Part shown: piece after piece, positions 53,600 through 64,000 of the stretch
Numbering within the stretch: position 1 is the first letter of the stretch
How the letters are laid out: the number at the start of each line of letters is the position of its first letter
Source of the DNA: Owenia fusiformis
Lineage: Eukaryota; Annelida; Polychaeta; Sabellida; Oweniidae
Reading direction: 5' to 3'
Length of the DNA: 64,000 nt
Assembly: GCA_903813345.2 (NCBI GenBank)
Contig: CAIIXF020000003.1
Location: 30,211,248 to 30,275,247 of the forward strand
Made by a program: the position numbers and the translations under genes
The notes under the pieces: generated by a model
What the model saw: the letters and a program-made list of their open reading frames with translations, nothing else
Database searches by the model: none
Told to the model about the DNA's origin: nothing

Positions 53600-55620
53600 A
53601 TGGAATATTTTAATCATACTCATGATATTTGAAATCGTTTGTTATTGCTGTGTGTTGATAATATCATACACTCATCTCCGATTTTTTTGTAACTTTAGCT
53701 ACCCCGGCCGGTGTTAGCGTTTTATCATCCTGTTAGCGATTGATCAAACTATAATAAAAAAAATCATACATTTAGAGGAATTCATGATCAATATATTGTT
53801 CTTTTATGAGGTTTAAAGTTTTGACATTTTCAGAAAGAGGGGTTGTAGCCTACCATTCTGATTTATCAGAGTTTCTATTTATCTATTAAAGCATTCCAAG
53901 GGATGGTGAAGACTGTGGATCCCACAATGGGGTTGTGCCAAATTCTATATTGACGGTGCAAATAACATTATAAATTAAAATTTTGAGTTTACCTGAAATT
54001 CATAGCTTTTGGTCAAAAAAATATTTGTTTTCGAATGTCTACGAGACTTTTGGTTCCAAAAACTATAAAAATGGATATTTATACATTTATGTGTTCAAAT
54101 TTCTATAAAGGGGAACGTAGGTTATCCCAAACAATTTCAGACTATTCTAACTTGAATTGTGAATACTTTCTGATCATGAACACAGGTGTATCTTTTGGAC
54201 CCAATATCTTCAAGAATAATATACATAATGATAGTTAAATCAGACTAAGTGATATTAAAGGGGCAATTGACCAATCATCATTTTTCAAAAATGTTGACCT
54301 AATTTTCACTAAAAATGCAACATTTTCTCATAGTCTTGAATTAAATGCATAATTAGAATGTGCTTTGAGACATGCTCTATTTCCTAAAAGGAAATTGGAT
54401 TCCACCAGGGACTTTAAAGACGCTGAATTTGGATGACCAAAATGAGCTGAAACCGATGGGTAGTATGAGTTTTTTCAAGGGAAAAATAACATGGAGAACA
54501 CTAATCTTAAGAGGAATTCAGTTTTACTTTCAAGCACTAATGGATACATTAAAATGAAGTAGTGCATTGAACATTGTAAAAAGTGATTGTATTTTGGTGA
54601 AAATGAGGTCTATGACCCTCGAGTCCGATTGACTTTTTTTTATTATCATTGTATACACTTTTCTTTGAGATAATGAATGGATCTAAAATATATACCTGTC
54701 TCATGGTAAGGACATAGCCATAATCCAAGATATAACCGTCTGAAATTGATCTTCACAAGACTAAGTTTTTGTTTAATTCGTATTTCAAGACGTTATGGGA
54801 AACAACGTTTTGTTAATTGTTTTAATTTGTTAAGATTTGGCCGGAAGACCTGCCTCGACAAAATGTTGATCCTGGCTACGCCAAGAGGGGGGGGGGGGAC
54901 TACCCAAGGGTTCAGAGACGACCATATTTTTGTGGCTGATTGGTCCATCTAGGAGTTCACTGTGTACGAAATTTGGCGAGGGGTCTAGGCTGAACCCTCA
55001 GATCCATACCAATTTGTCAAATTTCGATGTGTTCCCCTACCAACCAATATAACGCCCAAAAGCCATACCAACGCAACTGTTCAAATATAAGACCAATGTC
55101 ATACCAAATGTTCTGATACTCTGCAGACCATCTCAGAATCAAGAAGGAAACGGATAGACGGGTAGGAGGCTGTGATATCCCACGATGGACTTTCTATATA
55201 ACCATAGTCTAAAGGGCGGTAGAAAAAATATTTTGATACTGAAAGAGGACAAGCCAATTAATCTCTGAGAGAAAAAAGATTCTATCGCTGCTGCCACCTT
55301 TATATTGGCCCGAAACCTATGCTCAGCCAATAACTTTATGGAAGAAAGTAACATTTGTACCGCTTTGTGATTAATGTGAATATTTGTGCGCAGGTGCCAA
55401 ATGGAAAGTATCAAAAAGGCAAAACAGAGCAAGAAAAGAAAACCTTAGGCCTAATGAGATCGCCAGTCATAAAAACAACCCCAACAATCTAAATTCATAT
55501 GTTTACATGTCTCTGTTACAATATACTGAAGTCATTAAAACTGAAAACGCTATCAAAGCAAGTATACACGATTTATTAAGAATATTATCCATGAATTCCT
55601 AACACTTTCACTTTCTAATA
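53600..55620. other. Intergenic stretch, no gene seen
   Basis: AT-rich, with a G run at 54888-54898. Open frames (for example at 54035 and 55384) have no family character or consistent splice structure. Confidence 0.5.
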
Positions 55621-55623
55621 TTA

Positions 55624-55642
55624 TCACATGACTGTCATGTGA
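55624..55642. promoter_or_regulatory. 19-bp perfect palindrome TCACATGACTGTCATGTGA
   Basis: Two inverted TCACATGA/TCATGTGA M-box-like E-boxes around a central T, 128 bp before the anillin ATG. Such sites bind bHLH-zip factors of the MITF/TFE/USF kind. Use in this animal is an inference. A CGCG box, TCGCGAGA, follows at 55663-55670. Confidence 0.45.
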
Positions 55643-55769
55643 CTAATAAATCTGACGAGACATCGCGAGACTTCAACCGCCAATTTCAAAACTGGAATCA
55701 ACAAACGTGCACGGAATGAAATTCCTTTGATGAATAAAGACTAATCCAGCCGTTAAATCACATTAAAGA

Positions 55770-58700
55770 TGGATCCGTTTACACAGGTATGTCATCTTCA
55801 CAAATAGATACCATTTTTACAACGTTATATCTCCTATATTCCAAGAAAATCGATGTCGAAATGGAAGTACGTTATTTTTCAAATATTTTTTTTCAAAAGC
55901 TTGAAAATAAAAACAGTTCACCAGATTTGCTTATAAGAAGCTGAATTTACAGTTCTGGAATAGTAAAGATAGTATTATAATACTTATAGACTTTTTCTCT
56001 TAAGTAGATCTCTGAGGAAACGCCCTTGGTAGATCTCTGAATTACTTATATGAGAATGACAGAGCCTGGGGGACAGAGAAGCATTGTCGACCATGTAGGT
56101 TTACTAAACACACCTGGCTTTGAGCCAGCTGATGGAACGTTCAAATATACCGTCTTGTGAAGTGGTTTTCTCCAACTTCCAGCAGGCGCGCTGGAATATT
56201 AAAGTAACAGTATTTAAGAAGATAATTGAATGTAACTTGCCCTTTTCATGACGCGTGGTGACAATAAGTCCTACTTGTTGTGTAATTTGCAGTTAAAGTG
56301 GAGAAATTCAGACCTGGTGCGCACCTTTTTTTAACCTTTTGCGCATGCGTGCACATGCGCATTGTACTTTACAACTAGGAGGCCCGTGGCCTTAGAAGTT
56401 TTGAAATAAACATTATTATTACATTATTACTTTACATGCACATGTTTTACTTTCGAAAGTATGAGATCTCGCGAGACCTAAAATGGCTGCAATCTAAATT
56501 CAAAAGTTTTGTTGTCTAATAGAACATTGATTTACTACAACAACAGACTGTTGAAGGAACAAAATAAGGTAACAACAAATAAATTATGTATTGATTCAAG
56601 TATATAGCGTATTATAAACGCCTCTGAGCACAGTATTTAGTCAAAATAGGCTCAAATTCTTCTCTTCAAGAATTTTCAATCCAGCCTCCCAGAGCTGACT
56701 TCTGTCAGCTCGGTAGAGTAAATGTAGGTAATTGCCTGTCAAAAGAACTTGGGTTCGCCTGATTAACTACATGACATTGCCTCCCCGTCCTCTAGTTATT
56801 GTTGAATATTGAAATGGAAACAACATTATCCTCAATAGTTTCATCTGTGATAACATTTTGTGTCTGTCATTTTAAAAACAAGTCTATAGTGAACTGTAGT
56901 TTTCTTGGGGAAATTGTCTCCAATTGTTAGATAAAGATACAAAGGTATATTTGAAAACAACTGATGAATACTTTTGTCATTATATCCATGGTTACAACAA
57001 TTGATTACGATTTCGTAACTTTACGAAGTTTCTGTTAATGACCCCCAGGTTAAAAGCCTGTACATGTTACGCTTTGGAGATGAAGGAGATCTCAAAATTG
57101 CCACTCTTTTGTCTGATTGGTTGTTAGGAGTAGTTTACATACAGTGAATTTTATCAGAGGCTTTTCACTTGTACTTGTTCTATGGAGGGTTAATGTTTAA
57201 TTTATTTTTCAGGTTTACATCTTAAAATGTCAATGAATTCAGAGAAATGTCAATTTATTTTTTAAAAAATATAAGAAGGAATCAAATTAGGTAAAAACAT
57301 TAAGGCGGTTTTGTGTTTTCATTATTTTTAACCTGCCTGTAAAAAGGCTCAGCTAAGTCAACCACTGAATTGAACTATCCAAGCAAAATATAGTGACCCT
57401 TAGATACCATATAATCCCATTATATATGAAAGTCCCTGTGTAATTAAAAATAGACATCCTACGTGTGTAAGTTATAATCCTACAAATCGTATAATACTCT
57501 AATGTAACACAGCCAACTCATGAGGAAGACTTAATAGCAGGTTGCATTGTGTTTTGTGGTAGTTTAATGATGTGAGTAATCTGTGTAATTGATATATAAC
57601 AGACTTAATATGAAACACTTGAGGTTAGAATTTGGAATGTTAGGCAGTTACAGTTTGAATCAATCAAGATATATTTTTGGCGGTTATTCTTTCATTTAGA
57701 AAATATCTGGAAAAAGAAATGAATATTTAGATATTTGAGCAAAGTTGTGATATAAGCAATATACATAAAGAGATCAAGTCTCCTAAAAATGCTATTAGAG
57801 TAACCCAGTAATTTTTTCGTGTAATTTGATGTAAAACAAGTTTGTTTATTAACTTACCAACGCTGGTGCTTGAATTAATTTGTTAACAGTATAATTCAAT
57901 TTGATGATTGTTCCTGGCCATGAATTTCCACTTACATCAGGAGAAATTTAAAAAGCCCGCTCAAATCTGCTCCAGTCTGATTGGCCTTTTTCTTCAGTTG
58001 CAACAAAGAGGCCCCAGAGCTTAAGAGTGAACAGATATAATTACGTCTCTTGCGTACCATTCTATTTGGGCAACTTTTCACCAGTTAGTTTTCGGAAAAT
58101 AAAACATTGTTGTGATGTTTTAATCGTTGTAAGCATATCCGTTACACCTTTCTTTATCTTGATCCAAAATAACAAGCTACGATATTAATCAAACAACAGA
58201 AATTAACATATATTATTCAAAGCGTGTTTCAAAAATTTTAAAACCGCAATTGTTTGTCTGTCGATTTGACCAATCAGGACGATATGTCTTCTCAATACAG
58301 ATTAACATGTTAGACATATGTCTTCTTTGAACCCTAGGGTTATTCCCCCTGGTTGCAACAGTTTGTTTTGACTCAGAGAAGCCATATTTATTACTCATAA
58401 GGGGTTAAAATATAGATAAATCCCCCAAAAAGATTGTTTAGACTTATTGCGTTCAATTCTGACAGTTGGTTGTTCTGTTGGTTGTCCTGTTGATTTCCTA
58501 ATATATTGGTGATACAGAACTGATAAAAGAATAAACAGTTCACAGAAAGTATAGAAATGGCAGTTTATTTGAAATCAGTAACACTTACATTTTATAGGGC
58601 TGTATTTGATTGACCTTACATATAGATGTAGGTTTATATTTGTGGTCTATGGCTATAGCTCTAGTCTGACATGTATATAAATACCATACTGATTGTGGTA

Positions 58701-61700
58701 TAGAGTTCGTTGGAATAACTGCCAGTTTCAAATTTGGAGGGATTTTGTCTGCAATTCTTTGAAACATAGCACTTAAAAAATGTTCTTGTTTATGTTAGAT
58801 CCAGATTAAGTGCTATAAATGAATTAATCTTCAACTTATGTAATAAAATATTTAACGGTTATACCAAATGTACTTTTATTGTGTTCAATTCTGACAGTTG
58901 GTTAATAACTCACTCTAAAAATTCATCTGCAGGCTAGCCACCTAGATAAATAATATCATATCAGATTTTTTCACAGTGAGGATGACCTACCCTTCGCATT
59001 ATTTTACCTTAGCTTTTTAAAAGATAGATTTATCTTTATAACTAACATCTATGGTCAGGATAGTGGTGACCCACATATATCATGTACCATAAACTTTGTT
59101 CATTTGGCCTGAAAGCAAATTCCTTGAATAACTTCTCAATAAAAGTAAAAAGTGAAATGTCATTATAATTAGATAATTTGGTGATGTATTGACTTGCAAA
59201 GATTTTTGATTTTAGACTATATTTGGGAAACTAAAAAAATTCAAAATAATTACACTGCATGAGTTAACTTTTTAACGACCAACATTCACAACTTATGTTC
59301 AAGGGAGGTCTGTCTTATTCCATGTTGCAGATGTTTTTTTTAGTTTAGTTTCCTAATGCCAAGATTTGAAAAAAGTTATTAATAAAGTTTTAACGGTTAC
59401 TTGTCAGTATGCCAAAACTACCTGTCATAAGACCATATAGTACAAGCCAGTGATTTATGACAAGTACATCTCCATTCTCCACATGTATAGTCGTATTAGT
59501 CCAGTATAAAAGTATTATTTTTTATTTATACCTCTGCTCCTTACTGAAAGATGGCACAGTTTTAATTTCAGATAATACAAACTTTATGGCAAACCACTTT
59601 TTGCATTATTGTTTTTTAATATCTTAACAATTTACATGTACATGTACCACCAATATACATCTATATGTGATACAGTAAAACCTGTGGAACGTCTTTGGTA
59701 CTTAAAAATAATGTTCCATGTGGGAGGTGTTTCACTTTTATCAGAGGTACATTTTCTGTCAGTGGATACGTTGACTTTAGTATTCTAGTTATTTAGGTGT
59801 TCCATTTTGCAAGTTTTACTGTACTGGCTGTTTTTCAAAAGTGTTGTAAATGTTACCAAAAAGATATTTTCTTTTTTTGCAATCTTTCAGCAGAATTTTG
59901 GAAATGAGAATCTTGCAGGCACTCAAGTAGTAAGTCTCAGGGTGAACACTGCAAATGAAAATTCTAATTTTCTTTGTCTTCAGAAATTGTTGGAGCGTAC
60001 ACGTGAAAGACGTGAGAAGCTCGCCGAAAAAATGGGAACTGGCAAGAAAGAGGCCCCTGTAATCCAAAGTGAAAACATCACCATGCCAACCACAAAGATG
60101 GAGGAAAAGACAATGGACTCCTCACCAAGGGTTGCCCCTCCCCGCAAAAGACGCACACCTCTAAGTGATGACTTAAGCGAGAATATTCAGAATGCAGTCA
60201 TGGAATCTAGTGTGAAAAATACCGATGATGGTATGTATGGTATGTGCATGTTTTACGCTTTGTAGAAGTAAGTAGTAGAATGCAAAGGTTACATAGATTT
60301 ACTTTTTGCAGGCTGGCATGTTCTTTGCACCCATTTATATCTTCCAATTTGAACTTTGAAATCCTTAATGTTAAAGCAGCATATGGGACTTTTACAAGAC
60401 TACCCAAAACTCAGCTATCCTGCAAACATTGAAAAAGCTTGGATCATCTAATGATGATCAGAGTGAACCTTTACATAATATTGTTCATTGTTCAGTTTGC
60501 ACGTTTTATCTGTATATGAAAAATAAATTGGTATGAGATAGAAAATATAAATCAATATTTTGAAACATGCATGTTTATTTGTCTTGCACACCCAGTGAAA
60601 TCTGTTGAGTTGAACACCTCCCAAGTGAAACACTTTTTTTAGAGGTTCTGAAGGTGTTCTACTCAGGCAGGTTTTACAGTTTTTTTCTAGTTATCCTTTG
60701 CTTGATACCTCTTCCGCATAGTGCTTTAGTTAGTTATGTTGTAGCAGTCACCTTAATCCTGTGCAGTCAACCCATTGCTAACAGCATGTAAAGTAGTCTC
60801 TGTTAAGTTTATATATATAACACTTCTCCATGGGAAATAGTCAGGTGTTTGTTTGGAGAGTCATATTACCTCCATGAAGAGAGAGAGTCATACCTCCATG
60901 CCCAGTTTTTTTTGGAAGTGATCATGAATTCTGCAACTGAAAAGGCCAATCTGCTGGATTATTGGTGTTACTCATTCATTTGACAAATAGAGATGTGTAA
61001 TATTGGGAGGTGCGTATCTATATAGACGTTATTTAATGGAGGGATAGAATATGAATTTTATTCTGAGGGATTGGGCAAGGAAAATATCATATTGACCAAG
61101 AGAGAAGTTGTTGAAGTTGAAATCTTAAATCTGACTTTAGATTTAAGATTTCAACTTCAACAACCTTCTCAGAGTCAAAAAACTTGCTTCAAATTGACTA
61201 TTTTTTTAAAAGCATCTACAGAGTTCTCAGAAATTCAAATCTTACTTAACATTGAACTAATAATATTGTGAGCAATTAGGTGGTGACATTTTGTCATGTT
61301 AATGTCTTGTTTGTTTTTTATTTGCCATCACCCAAAGGTGACATTAAGTGATCCAATTTGATTTTCCATTTAACATTTACAACTTTTACATAAACAAGTT
61401 TTAAAATAGAATGAAAAATGTAAAAGTGAAGAGAAATCTCTGGAAATAGTTCTGATACAGAGTTTTGGCTGATACAGAATCTAATAAGGATCTGATTTGG
61501 CTTTTATATTGGCTGTTTATCATTACAAATAACACTAAAAAAATTGAAAACAATTTTGCAGTCCGAAATATATATATGAGATGAATGCAGAAAGAAAACA
61601 AAGTTTGACTCCTCATAATTGCCTAAATTAAAGCTCAAATTTTCAGCCTTGAATATTATTTCAGACTCGCCTAAAATAACACAAAGCTCAAGATTTCAGC

Positions 61701-64000
61701 CTTGTGTATTTTTTCAGAATTGCCTAAAATAACATAAAGCTCAAGTTTTCAGCCTTGTGTATTTTTCAGAATTGTCTAAAAAAACATAAAGCTCAAGTTT
61801 TCAGCCTTGTGTATTTTTTCAGAATTGCCTAAAATAACATAAAGCTCAAGTTTTCAGCCTTGTGTATTTTTTCAGAATTGCCTAAAATAACATAAAGCTC
61901 AAGTTTTCAGCCTTGTATATTTTTTCAGAATTGCCTAAAAAACATAAAGCTCAAGTTTTCAGCCTTGTGTATTTTTCAGACTCGCCCAACAAGAGAAAGT
62001 GTTACAGAGAAACTGAGAACTCGATGAAGCCAGACACTCCAGCCATCCTTGGTGTCAAATCACGCCTAGCTGGACTGGCTGCTCGTCAGAGTGCATGGAA
62101 TAATGGAGGTATAAGATATGTTTAGTAAAAAACTGAAAACAGGGAACCGAAATTATTTGAATTTCAAATGATGAATTCATATATAAAATCGAATTGATTT
62201 GAATATCAGCATTCTGTCTAAGTTTAATCATTATGTCTAATTTTTGTGAAATGAAAACATTCATTTATAGGTCTGTGTGTCAGAGACTGTGTCAGTATCA
62301 ACGTGTCATTTTTGTATACTTTAAGTAACACCAATTTTTGTATCTAAGATTATTACCTAAATAGGTGATACTATGTTCAATGTAAATATGCATGAGGATA
62401 GGGAAGGCTTGGTTTGTCCTTTGTTAAATCTTTTGTACAAAAAACATTTGAAATTCTGATTCCGCCTATAAGTTTCCATATAGTTTCCATATATGAACAG
62501 TTTCAGGAGATCAAATGTGAGATAAAGGGGGTGAATGATGATTTGGATGTTAAGAATATTGATTTTTTCAAAGACAGAATCAAATTTTGATAAATAAGGC
62601 AGAGGGAGGGGGGTTAAACCATGAGGAATTAAAGTCATCTTTTCACAACTGTTAACATCCGTAAATCATCCTTTACCTTTGATATATTGATGATGATAAT
62701 GTTTTTGTAGGGAACAAGTGACTCTACTAACACCTGTACCTTGGGCATTTAGGTGTACTCTTTGTTATACATCACCATGTGTTCCCAGGGTTAACCATTC
62801 GTTTATACCCAAACTATTGTACACATTAAAATACACCATCTATGTTTAAAGTAAAAGAATCTATGCTTATTAGCTTACACGGTTGATCTGTTGTATTTAA
62901 ATGTAACATTTGTTTTTATATGTTTCCCTTTTTGTTTTTCTCTCAGTTTTTTAATAATCCCAATGTCCCTCATTACTGTATTTTTTGATTTGGTTGTTCA
63001 ATTTTAAAGATCACAGGATGTAAAGGGTTAATTATAATTGTAGAGTTGTCAAATTGTCAAAGCAAAAATTGTAGCTATCAGGAATTGAAATTGATACATT
63101 GCCACATGACACTCTGTAAAAAAATTGTAGCTGATTGCTACATGATGGATTTAGAAATTAAAACCACTCACTTTTCATTATTTTAATGTCTTTTTGCTGA
63201 AAATGGGATTATTAAACATTGACTCAAAAATGGTCGGAGGATTATGATTGTAAAATGAATTTAATTTGGATTATTCTAATGAGAAATAGAATATTATTAC
63301 AAAGGAATACATTGATTTATTGTTAAAACGAATTTTTATTATTTATTAGTGTGTTGACATTTTGACAATCAGGAATACCATGGTTACCATGAAAACACTT
63401 TCAATACGATGTCATACAAAAGAAATCAGACACATTTAGGGAGATCATCAAATACGAGAAATCGTATAAAAAATCTCATTGCTCGGAATTTAAAAATTCA
63501 CTCTGCCCTGGAGAGATACATTTATGATGTGAATGGATTAAATGATATAGAAGAGAGTGAGGATGGGGAATATAGTAGTGAGAATGAGGGTGATGCTTGT
63601 AATGGAGCTCAGTTTGGTAAGACAGACAAATTCCACGAAATTGAATCAATTTCATTTGCTAAATATTCTCTCCCCTGGTTTGAAACCTAAATTTCAGTTG
63701 GTGCCAGATTTTCCCATAGGGTTGGCAAATTTTTAAACTCTTAAGTAATAAACTTTTAAGGGTTTGCATACTTGGGCACTGGTCACTGTACACAGCTAAG
63801 GATTTAAGAATTGCATCCAGTTCAAAATCCATTAAATTTCTAGAATAAGAAAATTCACATTCTGATACTCAAAACATCTTCCTGTTTCACCAGAAATATG
63901 GCTGGGGAGAATTGCGATGTCATCGTTTATTATGATGGAAAATTCGGGATATTTGCTGGTTTTAGACATTTCTTTAACAGGTAAAATGGAAATGTCGCAC
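55770..64000 (+). CDS. ANLN: Anillin, 5' part of gene (continues beyond window)
   Basis: Coding exons 55770-55787, 59984-60230, 61980-62108 and probably 63440-63616; the last exon here may begin at 63981. Exon 1 is only 18 nt and gives MDPFTQ. It joins at phase 0 to KLLERTRERREKLAEKMG, the conserved anillin N-terminus. Exon 2 continues with a basic PRKRRTPLSDD stretch. Exon 3 reads SPNKRKCYRETENSMKP...AILGVKSRLAGLAARQSAWNNG, matching the conserved 'GVKSRL..LA....W' region. Exon 4 is acidic (IEESEDGEYSSENEGD). It fits phase 1-1 but has a weak acceptor, so its membership is less sure. Anillin links RhoA, actin, myosin II and septins in the cytokinetic ring. The actin/myosin-binding, AHD and PH domains lie right of the window. 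Confidence 0.85.
56467..56490 (+). promoter_or_regulatory. TCTCGCGAGA box followed by YY1-like AAAATGGCTGC
   Basis: TCTCGCGAGA at 56467-56476 is a perfect palindrome known as a vertebrate promoter element. AAAATGGCTGC at 56480-56490 resembles the YY1 initiator-proximal motif AARATGGCGGC. They lie 680 bp into intron 1 and might mark an alternative start or an enhancer. Confidence 0.35.
59673..59821. mobile_element. Pogo-like MITE, 149 bp
   Basis: TA at 59671-59672 and 59822-59823. Ends CAGTAAAACCTGTGGAACG and, complemented on the right, CAGTAAAACTTGCAAAATGG. A partial relative lies at about 60600-60680 (GGCAGGTTTTACAGT end). Confidence 0.65.
61108..61163. repeat. 56-bp hairpin with 25-bp perfect arms
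   Basis: The arms TTGTTGAAGTTGAAATCTT/AAATCT and their exact complement flank a 6-nt loop. The arm is followed by a truncated copy of the 7764-8930 element to about 61330, ending GGTGGTGACATTTTGTCATG. Intronic in anillin. Confidence 0.6.
61615..61979 (+). repeat. ~53-bp tandem array of splice-acceptor-containing units before anillin exon 3
   Basis: About seven units, each with AAGCTCAAGTTTTCAGCC, CTTGTGTATTTTTTCAG and then A(A/C)T(T/C)GCC. The CAG at the end of each unit falls at 61662-61664, 61715-61717, 61767-61769, 61820-61822, 61873-61875, 61926-61928 and 61977-61979. The last one is the true acceptor of exon 3. The first unit even begins like the exon (ACTCGCC). Confidence 0.85.

Larger units (their letters stand above)
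55788..59983. other. Anillin intron 1
   Basis: 4.2 kb without a supported exon. It contains a CGCG-box plus YY1-like pair at 56467-56490, a MITE end at about 57029-57044 and a pogo-like MITE at 59673-59821. A short phrase TTCAATTCTGACAGTTGGTT occurs at 58454 and 58885. Confidence 0.6.

Noticed and set aside
55384-55602. 72-codon ORF upstream of anillin
   Set aside because: Starts at GTG, Lys/Asn-rich by composition, no splice or family support.
59807-59983. Open frame continuing upstream of anillin exon 2
   Set aside because: The canonical anillin start MDPFT is in the 18-nt exon at 55770, and a good acceptor precedes 59984. The upstream frame is intron read-through.

Overview
This is AT-rich, intron-containing, repeat-dense animal DNA. 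GT-AG introns, a signal-peptide enzyme gene, an anillin gene, a tRNA-derived SINE with a (TAA)n tail, many terminal-inverted-repeat (TIR) elements and 'CCGTCCGTC'-type interspersed repeats suggest a marine lophotrochozoan, most probably a bivalve mollusc. That taxonomic call is inference. Exon structures were worked out by hand from splice signals, reading-phase agreement and protein-family logic. Repeat edges not tied to a target-site duplication (TSD) are approximate, usually within about 10-30 bases.

Layout. 1-3.9 kb: the 3' end of a gene for a single-pass membrane protein with a cysteine-rich GCC2/GCC3-like module (exons 954-1153, 2128-2280, 3234-3904). 4-10.5 kb: gene-free, with short inverted-repeat transposons and a nested foldback around a minisatellite. 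10.6-14.2 kb: a complete five-exon gene for an RGK-type (Rad/Gem/Rem/Kir) atypical small GTPase, 505 residues. 14.3-24.9 kb: repeats only, including a SINE, an hAT-like 546-bp foldback element with a perfect 8-bp TSD, a G-rich tandem array and one unrecognised broken ORF on the minus strand. 24.98-30.43 kb: a very young LTR retrotransposon on the minus strand. Its 860-bp LTRs differ at one site by eye. It has a tRNA-Pro-type primer site, a polypurine tract, a 4-bp TSD and one intact 988-codon Gag-protease-partial-integrase ORF, but no reverse transcriptase. 30.4-37.4 kb: repeats, including a tandem segmental duplication with a later insertion in one copy.

37.4-45.2 kb: a two-exon gene for a type II membrane sulfotransferase (WSCD-like catalytic domain, 348 residues). 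Its 6.7-kb intron holds a 160-bp tandem array split by a TTAA-targeted piggyBac-like element and a roughly 850-bp near-perfect palindrome. 45.2-50.2 kb: repeats. 50.25-53.5 kb: a complete five-exon gene for a secreted FAD-linked oxidoreductase of the berberine-bridge type (538 residues). 55.77 kb to the window end: the 5' part of the anillin gene (cytokinesis scaffold). It has an 18-nt first coding exon, and its third coding exon is preceded by about seven tandem copies of its own splice-acceptor region.

The host genes have no obvious functional link and are not an operon. The main story is how mobile and tandem DNA surrounds, and in several places touches, the splice sites and start codons of host genes. 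The best candidates for something new are the RT-less LTR element and the amplified splice acceptor in anillin.
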